From contig JBBRWA010000062.1 in NCBI GenBank assembly GCA_038246345.1, positions 1 through 24,091 of the forward strand: a DNA stretch of 24,091 nucleotides, written 5' to 3'. Below, in pieces: positions 7,522-15,134 of this stretch (position 1 is its first letter; the number at the start of each line of letters is the position of its first letter). Source of the DNA: M3007 sp038246345 (GTDB taxonomy: Bacteria > Bacteroidota > Bacteroidia > Chitinophagales > Saprospiraceae). The position numbers were made by a program, and so were the translations under genes. The notes beneath the pieces are model-generated. The model had not been told where the DNA came from. It worked only from the letters and a program-made list of their open reading frames with translations, and did not search any database.

Positions 7522-7560
7522 AGAACGGTGTCAAAAGGACTTTCCTATTGACACCGTTCT
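7522..7560. repeat. Long inverted repeat / hairpin between tRNA-Leu and tig
   Basis: AGAACGGTGTCAA (7522-7534) and TTGACACCGTTCT (7548-7560) are perfect 13-bp complements. The 13-nt spacer can extend the stem by AGGA/TCCT after one A/A mismatch, with a CTT loop. It lies 33 nt past the tRNA-Leu 3' end and 31 nt before the tig start. There is no U-run after it on the minus strand, so it is not a standard intrinsic terminator. Options are a processing stem separating tRNA from mRNA, a 5'-UTR control element of tig, or an operator. Confidence 0.75.
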
Positions 7561-7593
7561 AAACCGGTGATTTGGTTGTTGTTGTAAAGGGTG

Positions 7594-7675
7594 TGCGGGC
7601 GGAGGGACTCGAACCCCCATGCCTCGCGGCGCCAGATCCTAAGTCTGGTACGTCTACCAATTTCGCCACGCCCGC
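7594..7675 (-). tRNA. tRNA-Leu (anticodon UAG)
   Basis: The 82-nt class II tRNA reads from 7675 down to 7594. The acceptor stem GCGGGCG pairs with CGCCCGC, followed by discriminator A. The anticodon arm is CCAGA-CTTAGGA-TCTGG, giving anticodon TAG (decodes CUN Leu). The variable arm is long, with a GCC-GCGA-GGC stem-loop as expected for tRNA-Leu, and the T-arm is GGGGG-TTCGAGT-CCCTC. The 3' CCA is not encoded (ACAC follows), so it must be added by CCA-adding enzyme. No integrase gene or duplicated 3' end was seen nearby, so there is no sign that it serves as an attachment site here. Confidence 0.97.
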
Positions 7676-7732
7676 ATTACTGTAAAATATGCCATTTTCG
7701 GATAAAACCGCATGACATTTCAAAAAGGATCG

Positions 7733-7760
7733 CAAAAGTACGCATTTATGGGATAACAAA
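7733..7760 (-). promoter_or_regulatory. Putative Bacteroidota-type promoter for tRNA-Leu
   Basis: On the minus strand TACTTTTG (7740-7733) matches the Bacteroidota -7 consensus TAnnTTTG, with a TTTG at 7760-7757 in the -33 position. The spacer of 16 is slightly shorter than usual. The predicted transcript would start about 50 nt before the tRNA 5' end. Confidence 0.45.
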
Positions 7761-7804
7761 CCTAGAATGTGTAGAAATAAATTGAAGGAACCTTTTACAA
7801 GCGC

Positions 7805-7832
7805 TTTGAGCAAAAATTTTGCATTATTTTTG
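7805..7832 (+). promoter_or_regulatory. Putative promoter for the rel gene
   Basis: TATTTTTG (7825-7832) fits TAnnTTTG, with TTTG at 7805-7808 upstream (spacer 16, a little short). The start codon is 20 nt past the element, giving a very short leader. Confidence 0.4.
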
Positions 7833-7852
7833 TGGAAACTTTTTAAGCGCTC

Positions 7853-10093
7853 ATGCATTTGGATACAGATATGAAGACGAAGAATTCTGTGATGACGGAC
7901 GATGAATCCGAGCGCCAACTTATTCTCCAGGCCTACCGCGACCTGCTGCATTGTTTCAAAACGAAACTCAACGTGGAGGATAAAAAAAACCTGCGCGCCG
8001 CTTTTGATCTGGCTGTGGAAGCCCATAAAGAACAACGGCGCAAATCAGGGGAGCCATACATCCTGCACCCCATCGAAGTGGCCCGCATCTGCGTGGAAGA
8101 AATCGGCCTCGGTCCTACGGCAGCTGTTTGTGCCCTTTTGCACGATGTGGTGGAGGATACCAGCGTGAGCCTCAAAGACATCCACGAACAATTTGGCGAC
8201 CGGGTGGCACTCATCGTTGACGGCCTCACGAAGCTCGACGGACTGCACGAAACAGAAAGCCCCCAAGCCGAAAACCTCGGCAAAGTACTGCGTACCATGC
8301 TCTCCGATGTCCGGGTGGTGCTTATTAAAATGGCCGACCGACTGCACAACATGCGTACCATCAAAAGTATGCCAGAGCATAAACAGAAAAAAATCGCGGC
8401 TGAAACTTCCTTTATTTATGCCCCGGTGGCGCATCGACTCGGCCTGCACAAAATCAAGACGGAGCTCGACGACATCTGTTTCAAAATTGAACACCCGGAG
8501 GAATACAAAGATATCGCCCGAAAACTGGAAGAAAAACTCAAGATCAGGGGCGAGTATATCGACAAGTTTATTGAGCGGCTCCATGAGATTTTTAAAGACC
8601 TCGATTTCCCTTTCCGCATCACCGGCAGGCCCAAATCTATCCATTCTATTTGGAAGAAAATAACCAACAAAAACGTCTCTTTTGAAAACATATACGACCT
8701 GTTTGCCGTAAGGGTCATTATTGATGTGCCAAAAGAGCTGGAAAAACGCCGGGCCTGGGATGTCTATTCCTACATCACCGATCATTTCCAGCCCGTCACC
8801 GAGCGCTTGCGCGACTGGATCACTTCCCCCAAATCGAACGGCTACGAATCCCTGCAAACAACCGTAATGGGGCTTGACAACAAATTTGTAGAAGTGCAAA
8901 TCCGCAGCGAGCGCATGAATGAAATCGCCGAGCGCGGTTTTGCTGCCCACTGGAAATATAAGGCTAGTGGTAAAAAGGGTGACCCCGATGTTTATGAAAA
9001 ATGGCTCACCCGTGTTCGGGAAACCATAGAGACCTCTTCCGGAAACGCGATTGAACTGCTCGCCGATATCCGCAGCGAGTTGTTTACCGAGGAAGTCCAC
9101 GTATTTACGCCCAAAGGTGAAATGAAAACCATGCCGGATGGCGCCACTGCCCTCGACTTCGCTTTTAGCATCCACTCCGATATTGGCTGCACCTGTCGAG
9201 CGGTGCGCATCAACAACCGGGTGTTGTCCATCCACTATAAGCTGCAGGATGGCGATCAAATAGAAATCATTACCGATAAAAGCCAAAAGCCCAGTGAAGA
9301 CTGGCTGCAACACGTTGTTACGTCAAAGGCAAAAAACCGTATCCGCTCCGCGCTCAAAGAGGAAAAACGTATACAGGCAGCTTACGGGAAAGAGATCCTG
9401 GAGCGCAAACTCAACGCATTTAAAGTGCCTGTTGAGGAAAATTGCGACATGTTGGTGAAATGGTACGACTATCATGATCGGCTCGAGTTTCTCAGCGCCA
9501 TCTACCGCGAGCAGGTAGACCTGAAAAAAATCAACAAGAATTTCCGTGCAGATGGTTTATTTCTCGTTGAAAAAGAGGTTGCAAAGCCCAAAGTTGGCCT
9601 AGCCACTCCCATCAACCTAAAGAAAAACAAGTCAGAAGTTAGCACAGAAGTCATCATCAATGACGAGCCGGGCAGCTACTATCAACACTCCATGGCGAAT
9701 TGTTGCAACCCCGTGCAGGGCGATAAGATATTTGGATTTGTGCTGGTACAAGGCGGTGTAAAAATCCACCGCTCCGATTGCCCAAATGCCAACAACCTGC
9801 TGGCGCAATACGGCCACCGCATCCTGAGTGCCACCTGGGGTAATACCTCCAAGTCAGACTTCCTAAGCAAGATCATAGTCACCGGCATTGATACCGGGCC
9901 TGGTGTGATCCAGCAATTGACCAACCGCATCTACGACCTGGGCATCAACATACGCTCTTTTGAAATCTCCGGTGAAGGCGGTTATTTTGAAGGCCGGCTT
10001 GGGCTTATCGTGATCAATACCAACCAGTTGCAGCACGCAATTTTGGAACTGCGGAAATTTGACTGGGTGTCGAATGTGACGCGGGCGGATTAG
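7853..10093 (+). CDS. rel: Bifunctional (p)ppGpp synthetase/hydrolase (long RSH, Rel/SpoT type)
   Basis: The long RelA/SpoT homologue (746 residues) makes pppGpp/ppGpp from ATP and GTP/GDP in the stringent response and also degrades it. Domains in order: HD hydrolase (about 50-200) with His72, His97-Asp98 and Asp162 (LIKMADRLHNMRT) all present; synthetase (about 240-370) with GRPKSIHSIWKK, YDLFAVRVI, GYESLQTTVMG and FVEVQIR; TGS (about 414-475, VHVFTPKG onward); a C-terminal helical/zinc-finger-like region; and a terminal ACT domain. The loop before the GYESLQ motif reads RLRD, the positively charged RxKD-like form typical of bifunctional enzymes rather than the EXDD of monofunctional RelA. 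Both catalytic halves look intact. The start is ATG 7853; ATG 7871 is an alternative. It is transcribed divergently from the tRNA-Leu. Confidence 0.96.
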   Translation: MHLDTDMKTKNSVMTDDESERQLILQAYRDLLHCFKTKLNVEDKKNLRAAFDLAVEAHKEQRRKSGEPYILHPIEVARICVEEIGLGPTAAVCALLHDVVEDTSVSLKDIHEQFGDRVALIVDGLTKLDGLHETESPQAENLGKVLRTMLSDVRVVLIKMADRLHNMRTIKSMPEHKQKKIAAETSFIYAPVAHRLGLHKIKTELDDICFKIEHPEEYKDIARKLEEKLKIRGEYIDKFIERLHEIFKDLDFPFRITGRPKSIHSIWKKITNKNVSFENIYDLFAVRVIIDVPKELEKRRAWDVYSYITDHFQPVTERLRDWITSPKSNGYESLQTTVMGLDNKFVEVQIRSERMNEIAERGFAAHWKYKASGKKGDPDVYEKWLTRVRETIETSSGNAIELLADIRSELFTEEVHVFTPKGEMKTMPDGATALDFAFSIHSDIGCTCRAVRINNRVLSIHYKLQDGDQIEIITDKSQKPSEDWLQHVVTSKAKNRIRSALKEEKRIQAAYGKEILERKLNAFKVPVEENCDMLVKWYDYHDRLEFLSAIYREQVDLKKINKNFRADGLFLVEKEVAKPKVGLATPINLKKNKSEVSTEVIINDEPGSYYQHSMANCCNPVQGDKIFGFVLVQGGVKIHRSDCPNANNLLAQYGHRILSATWGNTSKSDFLSKIIVTGIDTGPGVIQQLTNRIYDLGINIRSFEISGEGGYFEGRLGLIVINTNQLQHAILELRKFDWVSNVTRAD

Positions 10094-10118
10094 TACTGCG
10101 TCAAGTGACTGGCGCGCA

Positions 10119-11201
10119 CTAGCCTTTCCAGAATTTCTTCACCAGCACTTCCTGCCCGGCCACCAGCCGGAACACAAAGCTTCCCACGGGCAAGTCAGCT
10201 GCATTCAGTTGATAATCCGTTGTCTCTGCCGGGAACATACCGGTGCGCAGCACACGACCACTTATGTCGAGCACCTGCCACTGGCCATCTTCTACGATGG
10301 GTTTGTCGAGCGTCACGTTCAGTTCATTGCTGGTCGGCATGGGCGACAGTAAGAGACCGCCTGTTTTGCCAAAGTTGACCGACACCACTTTGCTGTAGGT
10401 GTATTTGCCGTCAAAATCTACTTGCTTGAGGCGGTAGTAGTTTTTTCCGGAGTGTGGGCGGGTATCTGTGAAGCTGTAATCCTGTGGGGTGTTGGAGTCG
10501 CCAGCGCCTTGGACTTGGCCTATTTCGGTGAAGCGGTAGCTGTCTGGGGAGCGTTCGATGGAGAAGAAGGCGTTGGAGCGTTCAGTGGAGGTTGAGAAGG
10601 AGAGGAATGTATTTGAGGAACTTATTGTTGCTTCGAATTTTGCCAAAGTAATAGGTAATACCGCAGAACCAAAAAAGCTCATGCCAGCTAGTCTTAAGTT
10701 TCCACCAGAATTTGTCGCACCCCAGCCGTAAAACCGAAACAACAACGTTGTCCCTGAGCTTATCTCAACATCTGTAATGTCAATCGTAAAAGGTTCGCAA
10801 ACGTCCGCTGTTGGTTGGCTATTTGTACCAAGATTGGTAGAACTACCATTATATACTGCAATAGTTATTACACCAGTTGGCGAATGCCTTGAGGTAAAAG
10901 ACACTGATGTGACTGTAACGGAATATCCGACTTGAGCAGTAATCGGAAATTCAATGTACTCGTTTTGGGAAACGGCTTCAGCTTCTCCACCTAAATCACT
11001 AGCATCAAAAAATGCATTGTTTGTTAATACATTATTTGGGCAAATCCCCGCAGCATTGGTAATGCCAGCCCCTTTAATTGCAGTTCCAGCAGTCACGCCC
11101 GTTGAACCTGTACCGGATATACTATTCCATGTTGCTATTTGGGCATTTAGCAAAACAGAGGAAAATATCAATACTCCTAATGTAACCCAATGTTTTTTCA
11201 T
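10119..11201 (-). CDS. Secreted protein with T9SS type A C-terminal sorting domain
   Basis: The 360-residue exported protein has an N-terminal signal peptide (about 1-20, ending LLNA before QIATWN). Residues 21-180 form a beta-rich domain of unknown function. The linker LPITLAKFEA (182-191) leads into a fibronectin-III-like module (about 190-278, with STSTERSNAFFSIERSPD and NYYRLKQVDFDGKYTYSKVV). The last 75 residues (LLLSPMPTSNELNVTL ... VLVKKFWKG) are a T9SS type A sorting domain, which routes the protein through PorU-type processing to the surface or medium. No catalytic residues are recognised. The N-terminal half is visibly more AT-rich than the C-terminal half, with the change at about 10640, exactly at the module boundary. 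It is convergent with rel (25 bp between stops). Confidence 0.88.
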   Translation of the reverse strand: MKKHWVTLGVLIFSSVLLNAQIATWNSISGTGSTGVTAGTAIKGAGITNAAGICPNNVLTNNAFFDASDLGGEAEAVSQNEYIEFPITAQVGYSVTVTSVSFTSRHSPTGVITIAVYNGSSTNLGTNSQPTADVCEPFTIDITDVEISSGTTLLFRFYGWGATNSGGNLRLAGMSFFGSAVLPITLAKFEATISSSNTFLSFSTSTERSNAFFSIERSPDSYRFTEIGQVQGAGDSNTPQDYSFTDTRPHSGKNYYRLKQVDFDGKYTYSKVVSVNFGKTGGLLLSPMPTSNELNVTLDKPIVEDGQWQVLDISGRVLRTGMFPAETTDYQLNAADLPVGSFVFRLVAGQEVLVKKFWKG

Positions 11202-11347
11202 AAATAAAATTTGTAATAATTGCTTATTAGGATTGTGGTAACAGGTATATGAACCTAACTAGCGCCATGTTCTACCTCTGTAAGCCCACGCTGACGCGAG
11301 GCTATACCTCATGCCGTACACACCCAACCCCTAGCCTAACCAGCACC

Positions 11348-12571
11348 TCAAACCACCTTCCCCGTCACCTCCCCAAAACCAACCCGCTCGCCGTCCTTCC
11401 CAGCCCAGCCACGAATCGTCAGCGTATCGCCATCTTCCAGAAAAGTGCGTTTACTGCCGTCTGTGAGGGTGAGGGGATTTTTACCACCCCAGGAAATTTC
11501 TAATAATGAACCGTAAGAATCCGGATTATGGCCGCTGATGGTACCGGAGGCCATGAGGTCGCCAACCTGCACGTTGCAGCCATTCACGGTATGGTGTGCG
11601 AGTTGCTGTGCCATCGACCAGTAAAGATACTTGCTATTGGAACGCGAAACAACCGTTTCCGTGTTACTTTTTTGTGTAGAAATAGTAACTTCCAGTGCAA
11701 TATCGCAATTCTGCGCGCCGCGGCCTTTGAGGTATTCCAGCGGGGCCGGGTTTTGTTTGGGGCCTTTCACCCGGAAAGGCTTCAGGGCTTCGAGCGGGAC
11801 AATCCAAGGCGAGATACTGGAGCCAAAGTTCTTGCCCAAAAAAGGGCCGAGCGGCACGTATTCCCAACGCTGGATGTCGCGGGCGCTCCAGTCGTTGAAC
11901 AATAAAAGTCCGAAGATATATTCCTCTGCTTTGTCCACGGGGATCGGCGTGCCCATTGGATTTTCTTTGCCGATAACGAAGGCCATTTCCAATTCAAAAT
12001 CCAATTGGCGTGAGGCGGCATAAATAGGCGTATCGGTTACGCCAGGCGGCAAAATCTGTCCGCTGGGGCGCTTGATGGGCGTACCGCTCACAACAATCGA
12101 GGAAGCGCGGCCGTGGTACCCCACGGGCAACCAGCGCCAGTTGGGCAGCAGGGGGTTGTCGGGGCGAAACATTTTACCCACGTTGGTGGCATGTTCGATG
12201 CTGCTGTAAAAATCGGTGTAGTTCGGTACGCGAATGGGCATCAACATGGTCGCGCGGCGGCGGTCGTGCAGCAATTGAGCGGCACTGTCAGGTTTATTGG
12301 ATAGTTCCAGCCACTCCCGCACTTTCCGGCGTACGCGGTTTGTCACAGGTTTGCCGAGCGCAATGAAGTCGTTGAGGGTCGTTTGTTCAAATATTTTTTT
12401 GAAAAAACGGCGTTTGCCAAAAAGCCCTGCTGCCGCTGCTGCTGCCAGATCGACGACATGATCGCCAATGGCAATGCCAGCCCGGGCCATATCACTGCCT
12501 TGTGGTTTAAAAATGCCGAAAGGGAGATTGTGAATAGAGAAATCTGAATTTGAGGGTATGGGTAGCCACAT
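11348..12571 (-). CDS. fahA: Fumarylacetoacetase
   Basis: Last step of tyrosine/homogentisate breakdown: hydrolysis of 4-fumarylacetoacetate to fumarate and acetoacetate. The 407-residue protein (from ATG 12571) aligns with mammalian FAH with a constant offset of 6: metal ligands Asp120, Glu193, Glu195, Asp227 correspond to 126, 199, 201, 233; catalytic His127 to His133; Lys247 to Lys253. An in-frame ATG at 12601 would add ten residues and overlap the upstream gene by 17 bp; I prefer 12571 because SDFSIHNLPFGIF then begins near the usual N-terminus. It lies 13 bp after the stop of the CBS-domain gene on the same strand, so co-transcription is likely, though the functions are unrelated. No hpd or hmgA is in the window. 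Confidence 0.96.
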   Translation of the reverse strand: MWLPIPSNSDFSIHNLPFGIFKPQGSDMARAGIAIGDHVVDLAAAAAAGLFGKRRFFKKIFEQTTLNDFIALGKPVTNRVRRKVREWLELSNKPDSAAQLLHDRRRATMLMPIRVPNYTDFYSSIEHATNVGKMFRPDNPLLPNWRWLPVGYHGRASSIVVSGTPIKRPSGQILPPGVTDTPIYAASRQLDFELEMAFVIGKENPMGTPIPVDKAEEYIFGLLLFNDWSARDIQRWEYVPLGPFLGKNFGSSISPWIVPLEALKPFRVKGPKQNPAPLEYLKGRGAQNCDIALEVTISTQKSNTETVVSRSNSKYLYWSMAQQLAHHTVNGCNVQVGDLMASGTISGHNPDSYGSLLEISWGGKNPLTLTDGSKRTFLEDGDTLTIRGWAGKDGERVGFGEVTGKVV

Positions 12572-12584
12572 GGGATAAAATATT

Positions 12585-13886
12585 TTATTCACCAGCGCCA
12601 TCTTCAGGCTCGGGAAGTTTCGTAATCAATACTTTGTCAATCTTGCTTTTGTCCATGTCCATGATTTCAAAGCGGTATCCCTCTGCGTTGAGATAATCAC
12701 CTTCTGTCGGTATTTCACTCAGTTTGTACAATATAAATCCAGCCAATGTGGAATAGTCTGTGTCTTCAAAGTCAAATTCTTTGAGGCTGATGGTCTCGCG
12801 CAATTCGTCGATGGGAATCATACCATCGACCAGCAAACTGCCATCTTCTCGGGTCACAATATCGGGGTCTTCCAAATCATCGAGATCAGGCAGGGTGCCA
12901 AAAATATTTTCTGTAAGGTCGTGGAGGGTAATAATGCCTTCTGTAGAGCCATATTCGTCGACCACCACGGCAAAGTAATTGCGTTCTTTCCGAAAACGCT
13001 CCAGGATTTTGAGCGCGTTCATGGTTTCCGGGATATACAGAGGTTGTGTCAGTATGTCGCGGAGTTTGAAGTCTGGGCTCGATTTTTTGTCCACATAATC
13101 GCGCAGTTTCACCACACCGACAATATTTTCAATGGAGTCATCGCAAACCAAAAATTTGGTGAAACCACTTTCATAGATTTTGCGTTCAGCCTCCGCTTCT
13201 GGCGCACTTAAATTAATCCATTCTACGGAATTGCGGTGCGTCATGATAGTATAGGCATCACGGTCGGCAAAGCGCAGGATGTTCTGAATAAACTCGCTTT
13301 CTTTCTGTTCAATCACGCCTTGCTGGTTGGCCATTTTGACCATCAGCTTGATTTCATCCTCTGAAATACTCTGCTGGTCATTGGGCTTGATGAACAACAT
13401 GCGCATGAACATTTTGGTGCTCCAGCTCAGGAAAGAGGAGATGGGGCCCGTAATTTTAGTGATAAAATTCATCGCTGGCGCGCAGGTGAGGGCTAATGCC
13501 TCTGCATACTGGATGGCGATGTATTTGGGTGCCAATTCCCCAACAATTAGGGAAAAGTAAGTAATGATAGAGACCACCACGGTCAGGGATATCTGCTCGG
13601 CGTATGGCTGGAAAGCAGGCACCATTGAAATCAGTGGTTCTAATTGGTGTCCGATGGCCACACCAGCATAGGCGCCTTCCACAATACTAATGAGGGTGAT
13701 GCCTATCTGCATGGCAGAAAGGTATTGGTTGATGTTGTCGAGCAGGTTTAAGGCGATTACAGCATTACGGTTGCCTTTCAGTTTTTCGCTTTCTAATCGC
13801 GATCGTTTAGCGGTGAGCAATGCAATTTCACCCAGCACAAGCAAGCCGTGCACAATAATGAGGAGGACTACTATAATTATTTCCAT
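12585..13886 (-). CDS. CNNM/DUF21 membrane protein with CBS pair and CorC/HlyC domain (hemolysin-family)
   Basis: The 433-residue inner-membrane protein has the UPF0053 layout: a DUF21/CNNM transmembrane domain (about 1-165, with hydrophobic segments near 1-25, 58-80, 98-118 and 128-150, and GELAPKYIAIQYAE at 116-129), a CBS pair (about 205-330, including FAVVVDEYGSTEGIITLHDL, 305-324) and the C-terminal CorC/HlyC domain (about 345-425). Family members are linked to divalent-cation (Mg2+/Co2+) transport or tolerance; the name hemolysin is historical. Bacteroidota GldE is a related protein, but nothing here identifies this one as GldE. It is the first gene of a probable two-gene transcript with fahA and is divergent from the sigma-factor gene across a 396-bp gap. 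Confidence 0.9.
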   Translation of the reverse strand: MEIIIVVLLIIVHGLLVLGEIALLTAKRSRLESEKLKGNRNAVIALNLLDNINQYLSAMQIGITLISIVEGAYAGVAIGHQLEPLISMVPAFQPYAEQISLTVVVSIITYFSLIVGELAPKYIAIQYAEALALTCAPAMNFITKITGPISSFLSWSTKMFMRMLFIKPNDQQSISEDEIKLMVKMANQQGVIEQKESEFIQNILRFADRDAYTIMTHRNSVEWINLSAPEAEAERKIYESGFTKFLVCDDSIENIVGVVKLRDYVDKKSSPDFKLRDILTQPLYIPETMNALKILERFRKERNYFAVVVDEYGSTEGIITLHDLTENIFGTLPDLDDLEDPDIVTREDGSLLVDGMIPIDELRETISLKEFDFEDTDYSTLAGFILYKLSEIPTEGDYLNAEGYRFEIMDMDKSKIDKVLITKLPEPEDGAGE

Positions 13887-14033
13887 GTGTAGAATGCCAG
13901 CGTCGCTATTGCTTCAGGTTTGTCGCTTTTGCGGCACGATGCCCGGCTGTTTTTCCCGGGCTGGGCGATTTTTGGCAATTGTGTTTGACGGGAAAGTGAA
14001 TGAAGCGTTGTGCGCAATTGGTGAATAAGAATG

Positions 14034-14041
14034 CAAAAGTA
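14034..14041 (-). promoter_or_regulatory. Putative -7 element (TACTTTTG) for the CBS-fahA transcript
   Basis: The minus strand reads TACTTTTG, matching TAnnTTTG. No good TTTG was found at the -33 distance, so the call rests on the -7 box alone. The leader would be about 140 nt. Confidence 0.4.
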
Positions 14042-14122
14042 CCTTTATTGGCACAATTATGGTTTAAATTTTAAGAGGTTGCCTGACTTAAGGTAAAAAA
14101 AATGTTAAAACCGGAAAAAAAA

Positions 14123-14154
14123 TTTGGCTCCGACACAATATTGCCATACTTTTG
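14123..14154 (+). promoter_or_regulatory. Bacteroidota-type promoter for the ECF sigma gene
   Basis: TTTG (14123-14126), a 20-nt spacer and TACTTTTG (14147-14154) form a full match to the primary sigma-factor consensus of this phylum. The expected start is near 14160, giving a 5' leader of about 120 nt. This is the best promoter match found in the window. Confidence 0.7.
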
Positions 14155-14282
14155 GCAGAGTTAAACGACAACACACAATTTTTCTCACGTAAATTAACGT
14201 ACTGCTTATCGATATCAACTTGTACACACCAATTAAATTCTGCTTTTAATTTAACTGGTTAACAGCAAAACCACTATTGCTC

Positions 14283-14867
14283 ATGCAAGTTATGCCGATG
14301 ATTCATGATCAGGAACTGATCAACCGCTACGTTGATGGTGACGAACAAGCCTTCGAGACACTTCTCTCACGCTATAAGGCTAAAATCTACACCTCTATCT
14401 ACCTCTTTGTCAAAGACCGCGCGCTAGCGGAAGACATTTTCCAAGAGGTTTTTATTAAAATTATTGATACGCTCCGCAAGGGCAAGTACAACCACGAAGG
14501 CAAGTTTGTGCAGTGGGCCATGCGTATTTCGTACAATATGTGTGTGGATTATCACCGCCGCAACAAGCGTCGTGCGCACATCAACCCTTCCGAAGATTTC
14601 GACATTTTCGACATTCTTCGTGTAGGCAATGACGGTGCCGACTCCCTTATGATGCGCTCAGAAACCCACAACCACATCCGCCGACTCGTAGACTCCCTGC
14701 CTCCAGAGCAGCGCGAGGTGGTCATTCTCCGGCACTATGCCGATATGAGTTTCAAAGAAATTGCTTCGCTTACCCGCGTTAGCATCAATACTGCCCTCGG
14801 CCGCATGCGTTATGCGCTGATCAACATCCGCAAATTAATGTCGGAGCGAGAAGTTGTGTTGCAGTAA
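14283..14867 (+). CDS. ECF-type RNA polymerase sigma factor
   Basis: The 194-residue sigma-70 family protein has region 2 at about 25-95 (DIFQEVFIKI contacts core RNA polymerase; WAMRISYNMCVDYHRR fits region 2.3/2.4), a linker of about 35 residues (acidic and aromatic, SEDFDIFDILRVGNDGAD), and region 4 at about 132-185 (SLPPEQREVVILRHYADMSFKEIA, then a helix-turn-helix ending in RMRYALINIRKLM). The start is taken as ATG 14283; a TTG six bases upstream would add only two residues. No anti-sigma gene follows: a terminator lies about 25 bp past the stop and pabB is next. It has its own promoter and a long leader, so it appears to be a monocistronic, orphan ECF factor. Confidence 0.93.
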   Translation: MQVMPMIHDQELINRYVDGDEQAFETLLSRYKAKIYTSIYLFVKDRALAEDIFQEVFIKIIDTLRKGKYNHEGKFVQWAMRISYNMCVDYHRRNKRRAHINPSEDFDIFDILRVGNDGADSLMMRSETHNHIRRLVDSLPPEQREVVILRHYADMSFKEIASLTRVSINTALGRMRYALINIRKLMSEREVVLQ

Positions 14868-14892
14868 TCCGCCTTTAAGCTATAACTTTGTG

Positions 14893-14929
14893 TCCCGGGT
14901 GTTTCGATAGTGAAGCATCCGGGATTTTT
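14893..14929 (+). terminator. Intrinsic terminator after the sigma-factor gene
   Basis: TCCCGGGTGTTTC (14893-14905) pairs with GAAGCATCCGGGA (14912-14924) as a 13-bp stem with two G-U pairs and a 6-nt loop, followed directly by TTTTT. It starts 26 bp past the sigma stop. Confidence 0.85.
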
Positions 14930-14935
14930 GTACCC

Positions 14936-15126
14936 CCCCCTGACCCCCCTGAGAGGGGGGGAGGCATTGAGCTTCGATTGTGGATTTGCACCATCTTGGT
15001 GAAAGGATTTGGTTGGCTTGGTTGCGATGCCAAACAACTTTTGCCAAGAGCATTCGAGCACTCCCTGAGGTGCCGAGCCATCCAAGCGAAGCGGAATGCC
15101 TCCCCCCTCCCAGGCAGGGCAGGGGG
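14936..15126. repeat. GC-rich element with about 40-bp imperfect terminal inverted repeats (REP/MITE-like)
   Basis: The left arm (14936-14976, starting CCCCCTGACCC, passing through GGGGGGAGGCATT to GCTTCG) and the reverse complement of 15087-15126 (starting CCCCCTGCCC, again through GGGGGGAGGCATT to GCTTCG) align with one gap and about eight differences. The left arm can itself fold (CCCCCC-TGAGA-GGGGGG, 14944-14960). The 110-bp core has short pairs such as CACC/GGTG and TTGGC/GCCAA and no convincing ORF. The right end stops 8 bp before the pabB start codon. Short GC-rich palindromic repeats of this general look are frequent between genes in some Bacteroidota; whether this one is mobile is unproven. 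Confidence 0.65.
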
Positions 15127-15134
15127 CCCACGCC

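Larger units (their letters stand above)
13887..14282. other. Divergent intergenic region between the CBS-domain gene and the sigma factor
   Basis: No gene is supported. It contains a TAnnTTTG element on each strand (14034-14041 minus, 14147-14154 plus) and a leader of about 120 nt before the sigma-factor start. The leader includes an AATTAAA / TTTAATT inverted pair near 14230-14255, which could form a weak stem upstream of the start. Confidence 0.5.

Noticed and set aside
7594..7675. tRNA-Leu as an integration site of a genomic island
   Set aside because: There is no integrase, and no repeat of the tRNA 3' end was noticed; its neighbours on both sides are core genes.
7559..8035. A 158-codon minus-strand frame spanning the tRNA-Leu and the start of rel
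   Set aside because: It reads straight through the tRNA and the divergent promoter region, so it cannot be a real gene.
8045..9313. A 422-codon open frame on the minus strand inside the rel gene
   Set aside because: It is antisense to a full-length, motif-complete Rel protein and has no recognisable domain; it results from the third-position bias of rel.
12585..13886. Naming the CBS-domain membrane protein gldE
   Set aside because: GldE belongs to the same family, but no gliding genes are near and no GldE-specific feature could be read by eye.
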